Positions 1 through 8,342 are shown, counted from the stretch's first letter. The stretch: DNA of 20,516 nt from PHAA01 sp964494735 (GCA_964494735.1 CAZBSD010000037.1:1-20516); one strand, 5' to 3'. Notes: generated from the letters alone by a model not told the origin. Translations and numbers: made by a program.

Positions 1-1784
1 TCCAATTCATTCTTCTCGATAGCCCTGAACAGGTAGTTGGAAAGCCGCATGTTTTCAAGGACAGATTCTTTCATTACCGAAGTACAGTAGGCATACTGAT
101 TCTTGCCCTGTTCCTTGGCGCCATACATGGCAATATCAGCGTTTTTGATCAAGTTCTCGGCATCTTGGCCATCAATGGGGTAAACCGCTATGCCTATGCT
201 GGTAGTCAGGAAACAGCTGTTGCTTTCCATTGTGAAAGGAGAGTCAAAAGAATGTAAGATTTTTTGGGCGATTATGTCTATGGCATCCATTTGGCCTATA
301 TTCTCAACCAGGATTATGAATTCATCGCCGCCCAGCCGCGCCATGGTATCCGAGAACCTCAGAGTGTCGGTCAGGCGGTTGGCGACCATCTTCAGCAACT
401 GGTCTCCCGCGTCATGGCCCAGCGTGTCATTGATCATTTTGAAGCCATCCAGATCTAAAAACAGCACTGATAATATTTTCCCGGTCCTTTGTGAGATAGC
501 CATGGCGTGGGTGAGCAGTTCCGTGAACAGCAGGCGATTAGGTAAATCGGTCAGGTGATCGTGATAGGCCAGGTGAGTGATCTTTTCCTGGATCTCCTGC
601 CGTTTTTCAATCTCCGCCTGCAGGCTGGCATTGGCTGTATTAAGTTCTGCCGTACGTTCTGCGACTCGGGTTTCCAGTTGGTCATGCGCCTTCTGCAGGC
701 CATGGTAGAGTTTTTCTTCTTGGTCCAACAAGTGATTAATCGATTTGGATACCAGCGCAATTTCATCATCCGCCTGATCATCGGACAAGCGCTGCAAGTC
801 AGACTGAGCGATTTGGAGCAGTTGCCCGCGCATGAGTACCAGACGCCTTAAGACGCCTTTGTCCAACAGGAATGTAGCGATAATAATGAACAACATCACT
901 GAAACCAATAGATAACCCATGACTGCGTTAATTCCGCTATAACCTATTTTGCTGACATCTCGGGGAAGGTTGACAGACAGCATACCAACCGGATTGCCTT
1001 CAATGTCTGACAGCAAAGTGTGCCCGGAGATACTGTCAAGGTCAACGGCGTTAATATGGGTGGGCTGATCAGAAGATAATTGCTGCCTATAAGCCATATT
1101 TTCTGCATCGAGGGTATTGTTGTCTTCGATATAAAGATCCAAATGGAGGTCGTTCCGCAAGCTGGCAATTGTGTCTTGATCCAGGTACCGGCCTACAATG
1201 AAATGTCCTCCGACATCGCCTTTTCCGGAATTATGCATGACCGGGCCGACGGCCACCATCATCAGGCCATCAGGCAGGGATATTAACCCCTGGCATTTGG
1301 ATTCAGGTTCCCGGCTTTGCAACATCTTAATGGTATTAAGGTAGGCAATGATGTTGGGATCAATGGTTTCCGCCTGGTTGGTGCTGGGATCGTACTGTTT
1401 GGCATAAACGTATTGGCCTTGATTATCAAGATAGGCCATAATGTGTACTTTCAAGTTGCCAAAAGTGTCGTCGGGAAGGTTTATTTCTGAAAAAGTGGCG
1501 TTTTGGCCGGTCACATAATCGTAACTTGCATCCCAAATTCCCCAATCGTAAGCAAGGGAGGCTAAAGTGGCCAATTGATTGTTAACCGCGTTTTCGGAAC
1601 GAGCCAGGTTATCTTTTACGTAGTTCGTTTCCAGCATGTCGATTTTGGGAATCATGACCTTGTTAAGAACGGTATTGATTAGAAATATTTCGGCAATGAA
1701 CAGTATGATCAGTATTGATATGGTCCGGGTGCGGATAGAACTTGTGAATAGCGGTTTCACTTTTTTGATTGTTTGCGAAATCAT
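1..1784 (-). CDS. CHASE4-HAMP-GGDEF-(EAL) c-di-GMP turnover protein, partial (C-terminus beyond window)
   Basis: The minus strand reads open from ATG at 1784 to the window edge: 594 codons plus two bases, with no stop. An AGGAG ribosome site lies 11 nt upstream. After a short basic start comes a membrane helix (about residues 20-38), then a periplasmic or extracellular region with the W-x-x-W-D pattern of CHASE4 sensors (LAYDWGIWDASYDYV), a second helix near 285-305, a HAMP-like linker and a coiled coil. A GGDEF domain follows from about residue 410, with GGDEF intact at 485-489, LDLDGFKMINDTLGHDAGD upstream of it, and an RxxD inhibitory site (RFSD) five residues before the motif. The last residues, SNYLFRAIEKNEL, look like the start of an EAL domain. 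Diguanylate cyclase activity is likely, with product inhibition. Phosphodiesterase activity cannot be judged because that part is missing. A perfect SigD promoter precedes the gene. Confidence 0.93.
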   Translation of the reverse strand, partial: MISQTIKKVKPLFTSSIRTRTISILIILFIAEIFLINTVLNKVMIPKIDMLETNYVKDNLARSENAVNNQLATLASLAYDWGIWDASYDYVTGQNATFSEINLPDDTFGNLKVHIMAYLDNQGQYVYAKQYDPSTNQAETIDPNIIAYLNTIKMLQSREPESKCQGLISLPDGLMMVAVGPVMHNSGKGDVGGHFIVGRYLDQDTIASLRNDLHLDLYIEDNNTLDAENMAYRQQLSSDQPTHINAVDLDSISGHTLLSDIEGNPVGMLSVNLPRDVSKIGYSGINAVMGYLLVSVMLFIIIATFLLDKGVLRRLVLMRGQLLQIAQSDLQRLSDDQADDEIALVSKSINHLLDQEEKLYHGLQKAHDQLETRVAERTAELNTANASLQAEIEKRQEIQEKITHLAYHDHLTDLPNRLLFTELLTHAMAISQRTGKILSVLFLDLDGFKMINDTLGHDAGDQLLKMVANRLTDTLRFSDTMARLGGDEFIILVENIGQMDAIDIIAQKILHSFDSPFTMESNSCFLTTSIGIAVYPIDGQDAENLIKNADIAMYGAKEQGKNQYAYCTSVMKESVLENMRLSNYLFRAIEKNEL

Positions 1785-1844
1785 ACAAAAAATAACTCCT
1801 TTGCTCGGACTGAAAGTCCTCAATCGATGATTGGGCTGATAATG

Positions 1845-1871
1845 ATATCGGCACTTTAGTCAATAAGTTTA
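1845..1871 (-). promoter_or_regulatory. SigD (sigma-28) promoter for the CHASE4-GGDEF gene
   Basis: Read on the minus strand, TAAA (1871-1868) is followed by exactly 15 nt and GCCGATAT (1852-1845). This is the full Bacillus SigD consensus without a mismatch. It points at the gene starting at 1784, leaving a leader of about 55 nt. Confidence 0.92.
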
Positions 1872-1922
1872 GTCTTGGACTTGGTAAGTTCTTTGCACAA
1901 GCGGATTAATGTCTGCCCGGGC

Positions 1923-1949
1923 TAAACTTTTTTACCGGCTGGCCGATAT
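1923..1949 (+). promoter_or_regulatory. SigD (sigma-28) promoter for the flgM operon
   Basis: TAAA (1923-1926), a 15-nt spacer, then GCCGATAT (1942-1949) match the SigD consensus exactly. Transcription should begin near 1956. This places the longer in-frame start at 1909 upstream of the promoter and supports ATG 1993 as the flgM start. The site is divergent from the promoter at 1845-1871, with about 50 bp between the two -35 elements. Confidence 0.93.
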
Positions 1950-1992
1950 ATATAACGACAGCAAAAGAAGTGATCCGGAAGGGGTAGAAAAC

Positions 1993-2277
1993 ATGAAGAT
2001 CGACGGATTTCCAAGCAATATCGCCCGGATATATCAAACCAACCAGAACAAACCAGACGGTACGGTCAAACCAAATCGGCTTGATCCCAGTCAGTTTGAC
2101 AGTGTTGAACTGACCGATCAGGCTCAGCGGATCCACGCAATGGTCAAGGAAACCAATGGATTACCGGAACTCCGCGAAGAGAAAATTGCCCGCATCAAAT
2201 CGGAAATCGCGGCGGGAACCTACAACGTAACGCCGGAACAGGTGGCTGCCAGAATGCTGGCCGCAGACAAGGAGTAA
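1993..2277 (+). CDS. flgM: Anti-sigma-28 factor FlgM
   Basis: This encodes a 94-residue protein of normal FlgM length. FlgM binds SigD and keeps late flagellar genes silent until the hook-basal body is finished and FlgM can be exported. The C-terminal half shows the family pattern: ELTDQAQRIHAMV, then LREEKIARIKSEIAAGTYNV and a final VAARML. The N-terminal half is polar and probably disordered, as is usual. ATG 1993 is chosen because GGAAGGGG lies about 8 nt upstream and because the in-frame start at 1909 lies before the SigD promoter. It is the first gene of the operon, so SigD drives its own inhibitor. flgN follows after 3 bp, with its ribosome site inside the end of flgM. Confidence 0.95.
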   Translation: MKIDGFPSNIARIYQTNQNKPDGTVKPNRLDPSQFDSVELTDQAQRIHAMVKETNGLPELREEKIARIKSEIAAGTYNVTPEQVAARMLAADKE

Positions 2278-2280
2278 GGC

Positions 2281-2766
2281 ATGCCGGGCGGAGCTACCGA
2301 TTTAATGCCCATAATGGCTCAGGTGGTGGAGCTGATGGATGAACTCATCTATCTCTCCGAAAGCCAGTTTCAGGCCCTAAAACAAGGAAGTATTGAGGTG
2401 GTCGCTTACGTTACCGGTCAGCAGGAAAAAGTCAGCCGGGACCTGGCGGCTCTCGACGACCAGGGTGAGCAGATCATTAAGGAGTGGGCGGAAGAGACTG
2501 GCGTGGCGGTAAGCCGCCTCAATGAAATGCTGCTCCTGGCGGAAGAGCCGGAAGCCGCTCACCTCAGCCAGCAGCGGGACGCCATCCTGGCCAGGAGCCT
2601 GCGCTTGCAGGAAATCAACCAGTTTAATGAAGCCCTGGCTAAACAGGGCTTGAAATATACCCAGAAGGTAATGGGTATCGTCAACCGGGCGGACCCCTTG
2701 GTGTACAACCGGCTGGGGGATTTGCACCGTACCGGTCCCAGAACCAGGGTCGATACCAAGTTTTAG
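2281..2766 (+). CDS. flgN: FlgN family export chaperone
   Basis: The 161-residue, almost entirely helical protein is rich in Gln, Glu and Leu, as expected of FlgN (YvyG in Bacillus). FlgN is a cytosolic chaperone that holds FlgK and FlgL before export. Its N-terminal helices (MAQVVELMDELIYLSESQ, then residues about 30-65) form the hairpin-like part. The end (NRADPLVYNRLGDLHR) resembles the substrate-binding tail of the family. Sequence conservation in FlgN is low, so the call rests on length, helicity and position between flgM and flgK. The start is supported by AAGGAG 6-11 nt upstream, overlapping the flgM stop region. Confidence 0.87.
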   Translation: MPGGATDLMPIMAQVVELMDELIYLSESQFQALKQGSIEVVAYVTGQQEKVSRDLAALDDQGEQIIKEWAEETGVAVSRLNEMLLLAEEPEAAHLSQQRDAILARSLRLQEINQFNEALAKQGLKYTQKVMGIVNRADPLVYNRLGDLHRTGPRTRVDTKF

Positions 2767-2789
2767 TTTTAAATGGAGGAGAACAACCT

Positions 2790-4268
2790 ATGAGCGGTCT
2801 ATTTTTTGGTCTCAACATCGCCCTGAAAGGCATGACAGCTCAACAAACCGGGCTGCAAGTGACTGCGCACAATATTTCCAATGCCAACACCGAGGGTTAT
2901 TCCCGCCAGCGGGTCAACCTGGAATCCAGCTACCCCATTTCGGGGTTGGTGGCGGGCGGCGGTCAATTGGGCAGCGGCGTGGATGTGGGCAGCATAACCA
3001 GGGTGCGTGAGCAATATTTGGACACCCAGGTGCGCAACCAGACCGCGGGACTGGAGTTCCAAAATGTTGTGACCGATACCATGGAACAGGTGGAAACCGT
3101 TTTTATGGAACCGTCCGATAATGGCTTGAATGCCCATATTGAAGAGTTTTGGAACCAGTGGCAGGCACTGGCCGCCGACCCTGCCAGTACCCCGATTCGA
3201 ACTGCTTTGCAGGAATCCTCGGCAGCCCTGGCGGATACATTCGGGCAGGTCAGCCGGCAGCTTACCAGTATTAAAGCGGGTCTGGCAACCCAGATAGAGG
3301 GTATAGTGGGGGAAATAAACGGTCTGGCCGCCGATATCGCTGATTTGAACCAACAGATCGTCAAGGTCCAGATTAGCGGAGAAACCCCCAATGATTTGCT
3401 GGACCAGCGGGATTTACTGTTGGACCAACTGGCCGCCCGGGGCAACATAACCGTGACCAACAGTATGGATAGCAGCGGAAAATATTCCGGTGCAGTTGAG
3501 GTCCGCTTGGGGGACCTGACTCTGGTAAATGCCAGCGGGGCATCGGCTATCAGCGCCAGCAGCGATCTGAGTTCGGTAACCGGCGGCTCTTTGGGAGGGT
3601 TGCAGGTCCTGGCCGGTGACGGCAGTTCCAGCCAATCGGTTCAATATTATATAAACCGGCTGAACGGATTGGCAGTCTCCGTTGCCAGGAACGTCAATCA
3701 GGTCCATGCCGGGGGTGTAGACCTGAAGGGTAACGCCGGCGGCAATTATTTCGTCTTCACCGATGCCAACGGCAGCAGCATTGATTTATCTGGTGTGGAT
3801 TGGAGCAATCCCGGCAGCAGTGGGCTGAGTGCCGCCAACCTGGCCGTCAATCCCGACATCAAGGCTGATGTAGCCAAGATCGCTGCGGCCGCCCCGAGCA
3901 GTTTGTTAATGGAAGGCAATGGTGACATCGCTCTCCAGATCGCCGCCCTTGGTGACGCCCAGATGGCTTATGATGGGGCCAGCGGACTTTTGGTCCCCCA
4001 GAGCGACGGCAGCTATACGATTGCATCATTCTACCAGAACCTGGTCACCGAGCTCGGCAGCACCGTCAGCAGCAGCGGGCGCAAAGCCGAAACCATGCAA
4101 GCCCTGGTGGACCAGATCAAGAACCAAAGGGAATCGATCATGGGGGTCTCCCTGGATGAAGAATCGGTGCAGATGATCCAGTACCAACATGCCTACGAGG
4201 CATGTGCCAAGGTAATCAGTATAATAGATGAGATGCTGGACACATTGATAAACGGCATGAAAGCGTAG
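2790..4268 (+). CDS. flgK: Flagellar hook-associated protein 1 (FlgK)
   Basis: This 492-residue protein forms the first ring of the hook-filament junction. The N-terminal D0 region carries the rod/hook/HAP signature (NIALKGMTAQQTGLQ, then HNISNANTEGYSRQRVNL). Residues about 60-200 are coiled-coil-like D1 helices, followed by a Gly/Ser-rich variable middle. The C-terminal helix ends MIQYQHAYEACAKVISIIDE, the conserved D0 partner that closes axial proteins. The length is in the short-to-normal range for Gram-positive FlgK. GGAGG lies about 9 nt before the ATG. flgL follows at once. Confidence 0.97.
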   Translation: MSGLFFGLNIALKGMTAQQTGLQVTAHNISNANTEGYSRQRVNLESSYPISGLVAGGGQLGSGVDVGSITRVREQYLDTQVRNQTAGLEFQNVVTDTMEQVETVFMEPSDNGLNAHIEEFWNQWQALAADPASTPIRTALQESSAALADTFGQVSRQLTSIKAGLATQIEGIVGEINGLAADIADLNQQIVKVQISGETPNDLLDQRDLLLDQLAARGNITVTNSMDSSGKYSGAVEVRLGDLTLVNASGASAISASSDLSSVTGGSLGGLQVLAGDGSSSQSVQYYINRLNGLAVSVARNVNQVHAGGVDLKGNAGGNYFVFTDANGSSIDLSGVDWSNPGSSGLSAANLAVNPDIKADVAKIAAAAPSSLLMEGNGDIALQIAALGDAQMAYDGASGLLVPQSDGSYTIASFYQNLVTELGSTVSSSGRKAETMQALVDQIKNQRESIMGVSLDEESVQMIQYQHAYEACAKVISIIDEMLDTLINGMKA

Positions 4269-4277
4269 GTGGGAAAG

Positions 4278-5225
4278 ATGCGGGTAACCAACCGGATGAT
4301 GGCTTCCAACATGATCAGCAACATCAATGCCAACAGCGCCAAGATCCAGGATTATCAGAACCAGATGTCCTCGGCCAAACGAATCAACCGGCCTTCTGAT
4401 GATCCCGTGGGCACCGCCCGGCTGCTCAATACCAAGGCAGCCATCAAGGAACAGGAGCAGTTCGCAACCAACATCAAGAATGCCATAGGCTGGCTGAACA
4501 ATATTGACGGCACCCTGGATGCAGCCACCCCGGTTCTGCAGCGCAGCCGGGAGCTGGCGGTGGCAGGTGCCACCGCTACCACCACTGATGAGGGTCGGGC
4601 CGCAATGGCCGCTGAAGTCAACCAGATGATCGAACAGCTGGTGCAGCTGGGCAACACCGAATATGCCGGCCGCTATGTATTCGGCGGAGGTAAGTCCGGG
4701 CAGCCGCCTTTTACAGTTACCAGCCAGGTGAACGGAAGATTAGAGACGGTGCAATTCATCAGCTCTGACTACGACGCCAGCCTGTTGGAGGCTACCTACC
4801 AGCAAAAGGTGGAGATTGCAGAAGGAGTGACGGTAAATATCGCTGCCGGGCAGAAGTTTTTTCACACCGGCGCCGATGGCGGCACCAGCCTTAACGGTGT
4901 GTTCAATGAATTGATCCAACTGCGCCGCAATCTGGATGCCGGGGATCAAACCGCTCTGGGGGCGCAATTGGATTCCCTGGACCAGCTAACTGATAACCTG
5001 CTGGCGGAGCGGGCGGTGTTGGGGGCCAAAACCAACCGCCTGGAAACCGCTCTGGATAGGGCCGAAGCGTATCAAAACCAATTGTCCGATTTGGAAAGCA
5101 GCCTGGAGGATACCGATTATGCGGAAGCTTCCATCGGTCTGAGCACCCAGAAGACGGTCTATGAGGCCACCCTGGCGGTAAGCGCCAAAATCATGCAGAC
5201 CAACCTGATCGACTTCTTAAAATAA
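4278..5225 (+). CDS. flgL: Flagellar hook-associated protein 3 (FlgL)
   Basis: FlgL is the second junction protein and sits between FlgK and the filament. The 315 residues start MRVTNRMMASNM, like other FlgL proteins, and continue with QMSSAKRINRPSDDPVGTAR, the flagellin-type D0/D1 signature. The middle has YAGRYVFGGGKSGQPPF, typical of FlgL, and the C-terminal helix ends KIMQTNLIDFL. ATG 4278 is chosen over an in-frame GTG at 4269 because AGGTGGG is correctly placed before the ATG and would overlap a GTG start. The gene begins 9 bp after the flgK stop, so translational coupling is likely. Confidence 0.96.
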   Translation: MRVTNRMMASNMISNINANSAKIQDYQNQMSSAKRINRPSDDPVGTARLLNTKAAIKEQEQFATNIKNAIGWLNNIDGTLDAATPVLQRSRELAVAGATATTTDEGRAAMAAEVNQMIEQLVQLGNTEYAGRYVFGGGKSGQPPFTVTSQVNGRLETVQFISSDYDASLLEATYQQKVEIAEGVTVNIAAGQKFFHTGADGGTSLNGVFNELIQLRRNLDAGDQTALGAQLDSLDQLTDNLLAERAVLGAKTNRLETALDRAEAYQNQLSDLESSLEDTDYAEASIGLSTQKTVYEATLAVSAKIMQTNLIDFLK

Positions 5226-5241
5226 AGGTGGAGATGAGAAT

Positions 5242-5676
5242 ATGATTATTGATACCGCCCGTTTTGGCCCACTGGATATCGATCCCCAGGCGATCTTAAG
5301 ATTTCAGCCGGGGCTCCTGGCTTTCGAGACTTGGAACGAATACGTGCTGGTAGACGTGCCCGAAAATCCCGATTTCAAATGGCTGCAATCGACCGAGGAA
5401 CCGGGCCTGGCCTTTTTGCTGGTCGATCCTTTCGTGGTCAAACCAGAATACCGGATTGAATTGCAGGCTGAGATGATGGGGAAGCTGAACATCTGCCAAC
5501 CGGAGGATGTGCTGATCTACACCATAGTATCGGTACCGGCAGGAGGATTCCGGGAGGCCACCACCAACCTGATAGGCCCGCTGGTGATCAACTGGCGGGA
5601 AAAGCAAGGCAGTCAGCTGGTCCTGGAGAAGGATAATCTCATGGTAAAATACCCATTGTTCAAAAAAGCGGCTTAA
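5242..5676 (+). CDS. fliW: Flagellar assembly factor FliW
   Basis: The 144-residue protein has the FliW features: a start of the form IDTARFGPLDID, the FQPGLLAFE turn, then WLQSTEEPGLAFLLVDPF. In Bacillus subtilis FliW binds either flagellin or CsrA. When flagellin is exported, FliW is freed and removes CsrA from the flagellin mRNA. The partner genes are present here: csrA follows after 25 bp, and the flagellin gene lies in the same cluster with matching CsrA sites in its leader. AGGTGGAG precedes the ATG. Confidence 0.96.
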   Translation: MIIDTARFGPLDIDPQAILRFQPGLLAFETWNEYVLVDVPENPDFKWLQSTEEPGLAFLLVDPFVVKPEYRIELQAEMMGKLNICQPEDVLIYTIVSVPAGGFREATTNLIGPLVINWREKQGSQLVLEKDNLMVKYPLFKKAA

Positions 5677-5701
5677 AGCCTGAGTTTTGGGGGATAAGAA
5701 G

Positions 5702-5935
5702 ATGTTGGTTCTTACCAGAAAAATCGATGAAGGTATAATAATCGGCGAAGGCATAACCATCCGGATCCTGTCCATTGAGGGCAACCAGGTCAAGCTGGGC
5801 ATTATCGCCGATAAAGATATCTCCATCATCAGGGAAGAGATCCGGGAGGCAGTCAAGAACGAGAATCTGTCGGCCGGCGGTATCGATCCGGCCAGTCTGA
5901 ATTGGAGCGTTGTTGCCGAGTTGGAAGAGGAGTAG
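5702..5935 (+). CDS. csrA: Carbon storage/translation regulator CsrA
   Basis: This 77-residue RNA-binding dimer blocks translation by binding A-N-GGA sites at ribosome binding sites. The family pattern is clear: MLVLTRKIDEGIIIGEGITI, then VKLGIIADKDISIIREEI. The RNA-contacting LTR near the start and the IREEI strand are kept. The common V-H-R-E-E is I-I-R-E-E here, and A-P is A-D. ATG 5702 is chosen because MLVLTRK is the universal CsrA start and a G-rich site (GGGGGA) precedes it. An in-frame TTG at 5687 would add five unrelated residues. The likely target is the flagellin leader at 8841-8893. Confidence 0.96.
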   Translation: MLVLTRKIDEGIIIGEGITIRILSIEGNQVKLGIIADKDISIIREEIREAVKNENLSAGGIDPASLNWSVVAELEEE

Positions 5936-5947
5936 GGGGCGGATAAC

Positions 5948-6313
5948 GTGGATATCGATGCAATCAAGAGGATGCCCGACGCTACCCAGCGTACTAGTCG
6001 GGAGGTAGGATGGGAATCGGTTGAAACCGTAAGGAAAACCAGTCCCGGGCAGGCGGAGTTGGGCGGCGAAACGTCCGATGACGAGGTCAGCCGGGAAGAA
6101 CTGGAGCAGGCGGTGACTGACATCAACCAGAAACTGGCCCTGCACAATACCCGCCTGGTTTTTTCGGTGCATGGCAAGACCAACCAGGTGCAGGTCAAAG
6201 TGGTGGATGCCGATACCGGCGAGACCATCCGGGAAGTCCCAGCCAAAAAGGTCTTGGACATCCGCGCCATGACCCTGGAAGAACTGGGCCTGCTGGTAGA
6301 CGAGAAGGCCTAA
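5948..6313 (+). CDS. flaG: FlaG family protein (YvyC-like)
   Basis: The 121-residue protein matches FlaG by its C-terminal half: an amphipathic helix ELEQAVTDINQKLALHN, then LVFSVHGKTNQVQVKVVD and the signature GETIREVPAKKVLDI. FlaG proteins affect filament length in some bacteria, but the mechanism is not settled. The first 45 residues are polar and variable. The start is GTG at 5948 with AGGGGGC about 8 nt upstream. The place between csrA and fliD is the common one in this kind of operon. Confidence 0.9.
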   Translation: MDIDAIKRMPDATQRTSREVGWESVETVRKTSPGQAELGGETSDDEVSREELEQAVTDINQKLALHNTRLVFSVHGKTNQVQVKVVDADTGETIREVPAKKVLDIRAMTLEELGLLVDEKA

Positions 6314-6327
6314 GGGAGGAAAAACGC

Positions 6328-7890
6328 ATGAATATCAACAGCACAGGTAATAGCGGCGGCTCCAATACCACCGATTATTCCCGCGTCTCCGGTTTGGCGT
6401 CAGGCATGGACATCGATGCGATTGTTAATGGTTTGATGGTGGCGGAAAGCGCCCAATTAAACAAATTGGAACAGCAGAAGCAGGTCCTGGAGTGGCAGCA
6501 GGAAGATTACCGTAGTCTTAATACCGCTCTTTATTCCCTGAGAGATGCCGGGGGCGATATTCGACTGCAAGGTACCTTTCTGGCCCGCACCGCATCAGTG
6601 GGCAATTCGAACATATTGACCGCCTCGGCAGCCAACAATGCCGGGGAAGGTTCTTATAGCATAACCGTCACCCAGTTGGCCGCCGGGGTCTCCAAGGGCA
6701 GCACGGTCCAGTTGGCGGAGGAAAAAGACGCCTCCGGCACTACCCTGAGCCTGTTCGGACAGTTCAGCGAATTCGGGGCCCGGGGACTCACCAGCACTGA
6801 TACGATAACCGTCACCCTGAACGGGACTGACCTGGAATTCAATCTGGGCACAGATAATATCAGTACGGTGGTGTCTAAAATCAATGCGGCTGACCTGGGA
6901 GTACGGGCCAGCTATGACCGCAACTACAACCGCTTCTTTTTAAGTACTGACAATACCGGCAGCGCGACAGCCATCAACATCAGCGCCGACAGCGCCAATT
7001 TCCTGGGGGGGGGGACCAATACCTCCATCCTGCAGATGAACCTTGACGTGGGCGCCAGTTACAACGGGCAGAACGCTTCTTTTTCCATTGGGGACGCAGT
7101 GGGAATGGAATCGGCCACCAACCAGGTGGCGGTCAATGGGCTGAATTTGAATCTGGTCAATACGGGCACCACCACGGTGACCGTGAATCAGGACACTGAT
7201 GCTATTGTAGGGTCAGTTAAAGCCTTCGTGGAGGCTTATAATGAAACCCTGGACAAACTCTACGATAAATTGACCGAAAAACGAAATCAGGCCTATAAAC
7301 CCCTGACCGAGGCCCAGAAGAAGGAAATGTCAGACAAAGAAGTCGAGCAGTGGGAGGCCAAGGCCCGCAGCGGTTTGCTCCGCAGCGACCCCACCCTGCA
7401 AAAGATCGTCACTGACCTGCGCTCCACCTTGACCAGGATGGTCAGCGGCCTCAGTGGTTCTTTCTCGTCATTGAGCCAAATTGGGATCACCACCGGCTCT
7501 TATTCCGAAAACGGCAAGATCCATCTGGATGAAGACAAACTCAAACAAGCCCTGGCTGCTGACGCGGATGGGGTTAAGGAGCTGTTTACCCACAGCAGCA
7601 CGGTTGCGGCTGAAATAGGCATCGGTGACAGTCTCTACAGTACCGTGGCTGACGGGATCAAATACCTGTCCAGCAAGGCCGGCACCAGTTCTTCGCTGAC
7701 CGCGGTGGACAACAGTTACATCGGCAAGCGGCTGACCGAACTCAAGGACCGCATCGATGACTGGGAAGACCGGCTGGAAAAGATCAAGGAACGCTACTAT
7801 AAGAAATTCACCGCCATGGAAGAAGCGATCAATTCCATGAACTCCCAGAGCGCATGGATCAATGCCCAATTCTTTTCGACTTCGGGTTAA
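6328..7890 (+). CDS. fliD: Flagellar filament cap protein FliD (HAP2)
   Basis: The 520-residue cap protein folds flagellin at the filament tip. The FliD N-terminal signature is clear (RVSGLASGMDIDAIVNGLM, then KLEQQKQVLEWQQEDYRSL). The C-terminal domain runs from about residue 290 (VGSVKAFVEAYNETLDKL) through GLLRSDPTLQKIVTDLRS to the final coiled coil YYKKFTAMEEAINSMNSQ. The Ser/Thr/Asn-rich middle is the exposed D2-D3 part. AGGGAGG lies before the ATG. A run of ten G at 7005-7014 encodes Gly-Gly-Gly inside the reading frame and is a possible slippage site. Confidence 0.97.
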   Translation: MNINSTGNSGGSNTTDYSRVSGLASGMDIDAIVNGLMVAESAQLNKLEQQKQVLEWQQEDYRSLNTALYSLRDAGGDIRLQGTFLARTASVGNSNILTASAANNAGEGSYSITVTQLAAGVSKGSTVQLAEEKDASGTTLSLFGQFSEFGARGLTSTDTITVTLNGTDLEFNLGTDNISTVVSKINAADLGVRASYDRNYNRFFLSTDNTGSATAINISADSANFLGGGTNTSILQMNLDVGASYNGQNASFSIGDAVGMESATNQVAVNGLNLNLVNTGTTTVTVNQDTDAIVGSVKAFVEAYNETLDKLYDKLTEKRNQAYKPLTEAQKKEMSDKEVEQWEAKARSGLLRSDPTLQKIVTDLRSTLTRMVSGLSGSFSSLSQIGITTGSYSENGKIHLDEDKLKQALAADADGVKELFTHSSTVAAEIGIGDSLYSTVADGIKYLSSKAGTSSSLTAVDNSYIGKRLTELKDRIDDWEDRLEKIKERYYKKFTAMEEAINSMNSQSAWINAQFFSTSG

Positions 7891-7902
7891 GGAGGATGTC
7901 CT

Positions 7903-8322
7903 ATGAAACAGGCTTATCAGGATGACCTACTGGCCATCGCCCGGGAAAGACAGCTCCTGGTCAGTGAGTTTTTACGTCTGACCGAAATCCAGGCTGAACA
8001 TATCGAAGCCGGCGAATTCGAGCCGGTTCTGCAATTGATCTGCCGGAAACAGTCCATAATCGAAAAGGTAAACTGTCTGGACCTGGACAGCCGGGGATTG
8101 ATCAGTGGGCAGGAGCCGCAGATGATGCAAGTCACTTCATGCACGCAGGCTATGCTGACCAGGGCCGGTGAACTGGAAAACCGGAACATAAACGCCATAC
8201 AGCAAAATCAAGCCCGGATATTCAGCGAACTGAAGATGGTCCAAGCCAAAAAAGCCACCCATGCGGCCTATCGGGGCAAAAATGTTGCCTTGGAAGGCAT
8301 CCTGGTGGATAAAAAGCAATAG
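7903..8322 (+). CDS. Small helical protein, FlgN/FliT-like export chaperone (tentative)
   Basis: The 139-residue, highly charged protein appears all-helical: residues 1-60 contain ARERQLLVSEFLRLTEIQAE, and 75-125 form another helical stretch (NRNINAIQQNQARIFSELK). There is no signal peptide or membrane helix. It lies 12 bp after fliD and 20 bp before fliS, with AAGGAGG before its ATG. FliT, the FliD chaperone, is encoded next to fliS in many bacteria, and FlgN-type chaperones share this size and helicity. I infer a FliD chaperone or related role, but no motif proves it. The C-terminal basic segment (KKATHAAYRGKNVALEGIL) is not one I recognise from FliT. Confidence 0.68.
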   Translation: MKQAYQDDLLAIARERQLLVSEFLRLTEIQAEHIEAGEFEPVLQLICRKQSIIEKVNCLDLDSRGLISGQEPQMMQVTSCTQAMLTRAGELENRNINAIQQNQARIFSELKMVQAKKATHAAYRGKNVALEGILVDKKQ

Positions 8323-8342
8323 GATAGGTAAGGAGGACAACC

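Noticed and set aside
1909..1992. N-terminal extension of FlgM by 28 residues
   Set aside because: The start at 1909 lies upstream of the SigD promoter and the extension reads through it. FlgM starts at 1993 with a good ribosome site and normal length.
2267..2276. CsrA site on the flgN ribosome site (ACAAGGAGTA)
   Set aside because: It lacks the final GU of the consensus and has no obvious hairpin. It can be explained as an ordinary ribosome site.
3330..3337. GCCGATAT octamer inside flgK as an internal SigD promoter
   Set aside because: TAAA is present only at a 10-nt spacing, and the site lies in conserved coding sequence. The octamers at 10542 and 18558 likewise lack TAAA at 15 nt.
5296..6270. 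324-codon minus-strand open frame opposite fliW, csrA and flaG
   Set aside because: The three plus-strand genes are clear family members with ribosome sites. The minus-strand product is Ser-rich, low-complexity and looks like a shadow frame.
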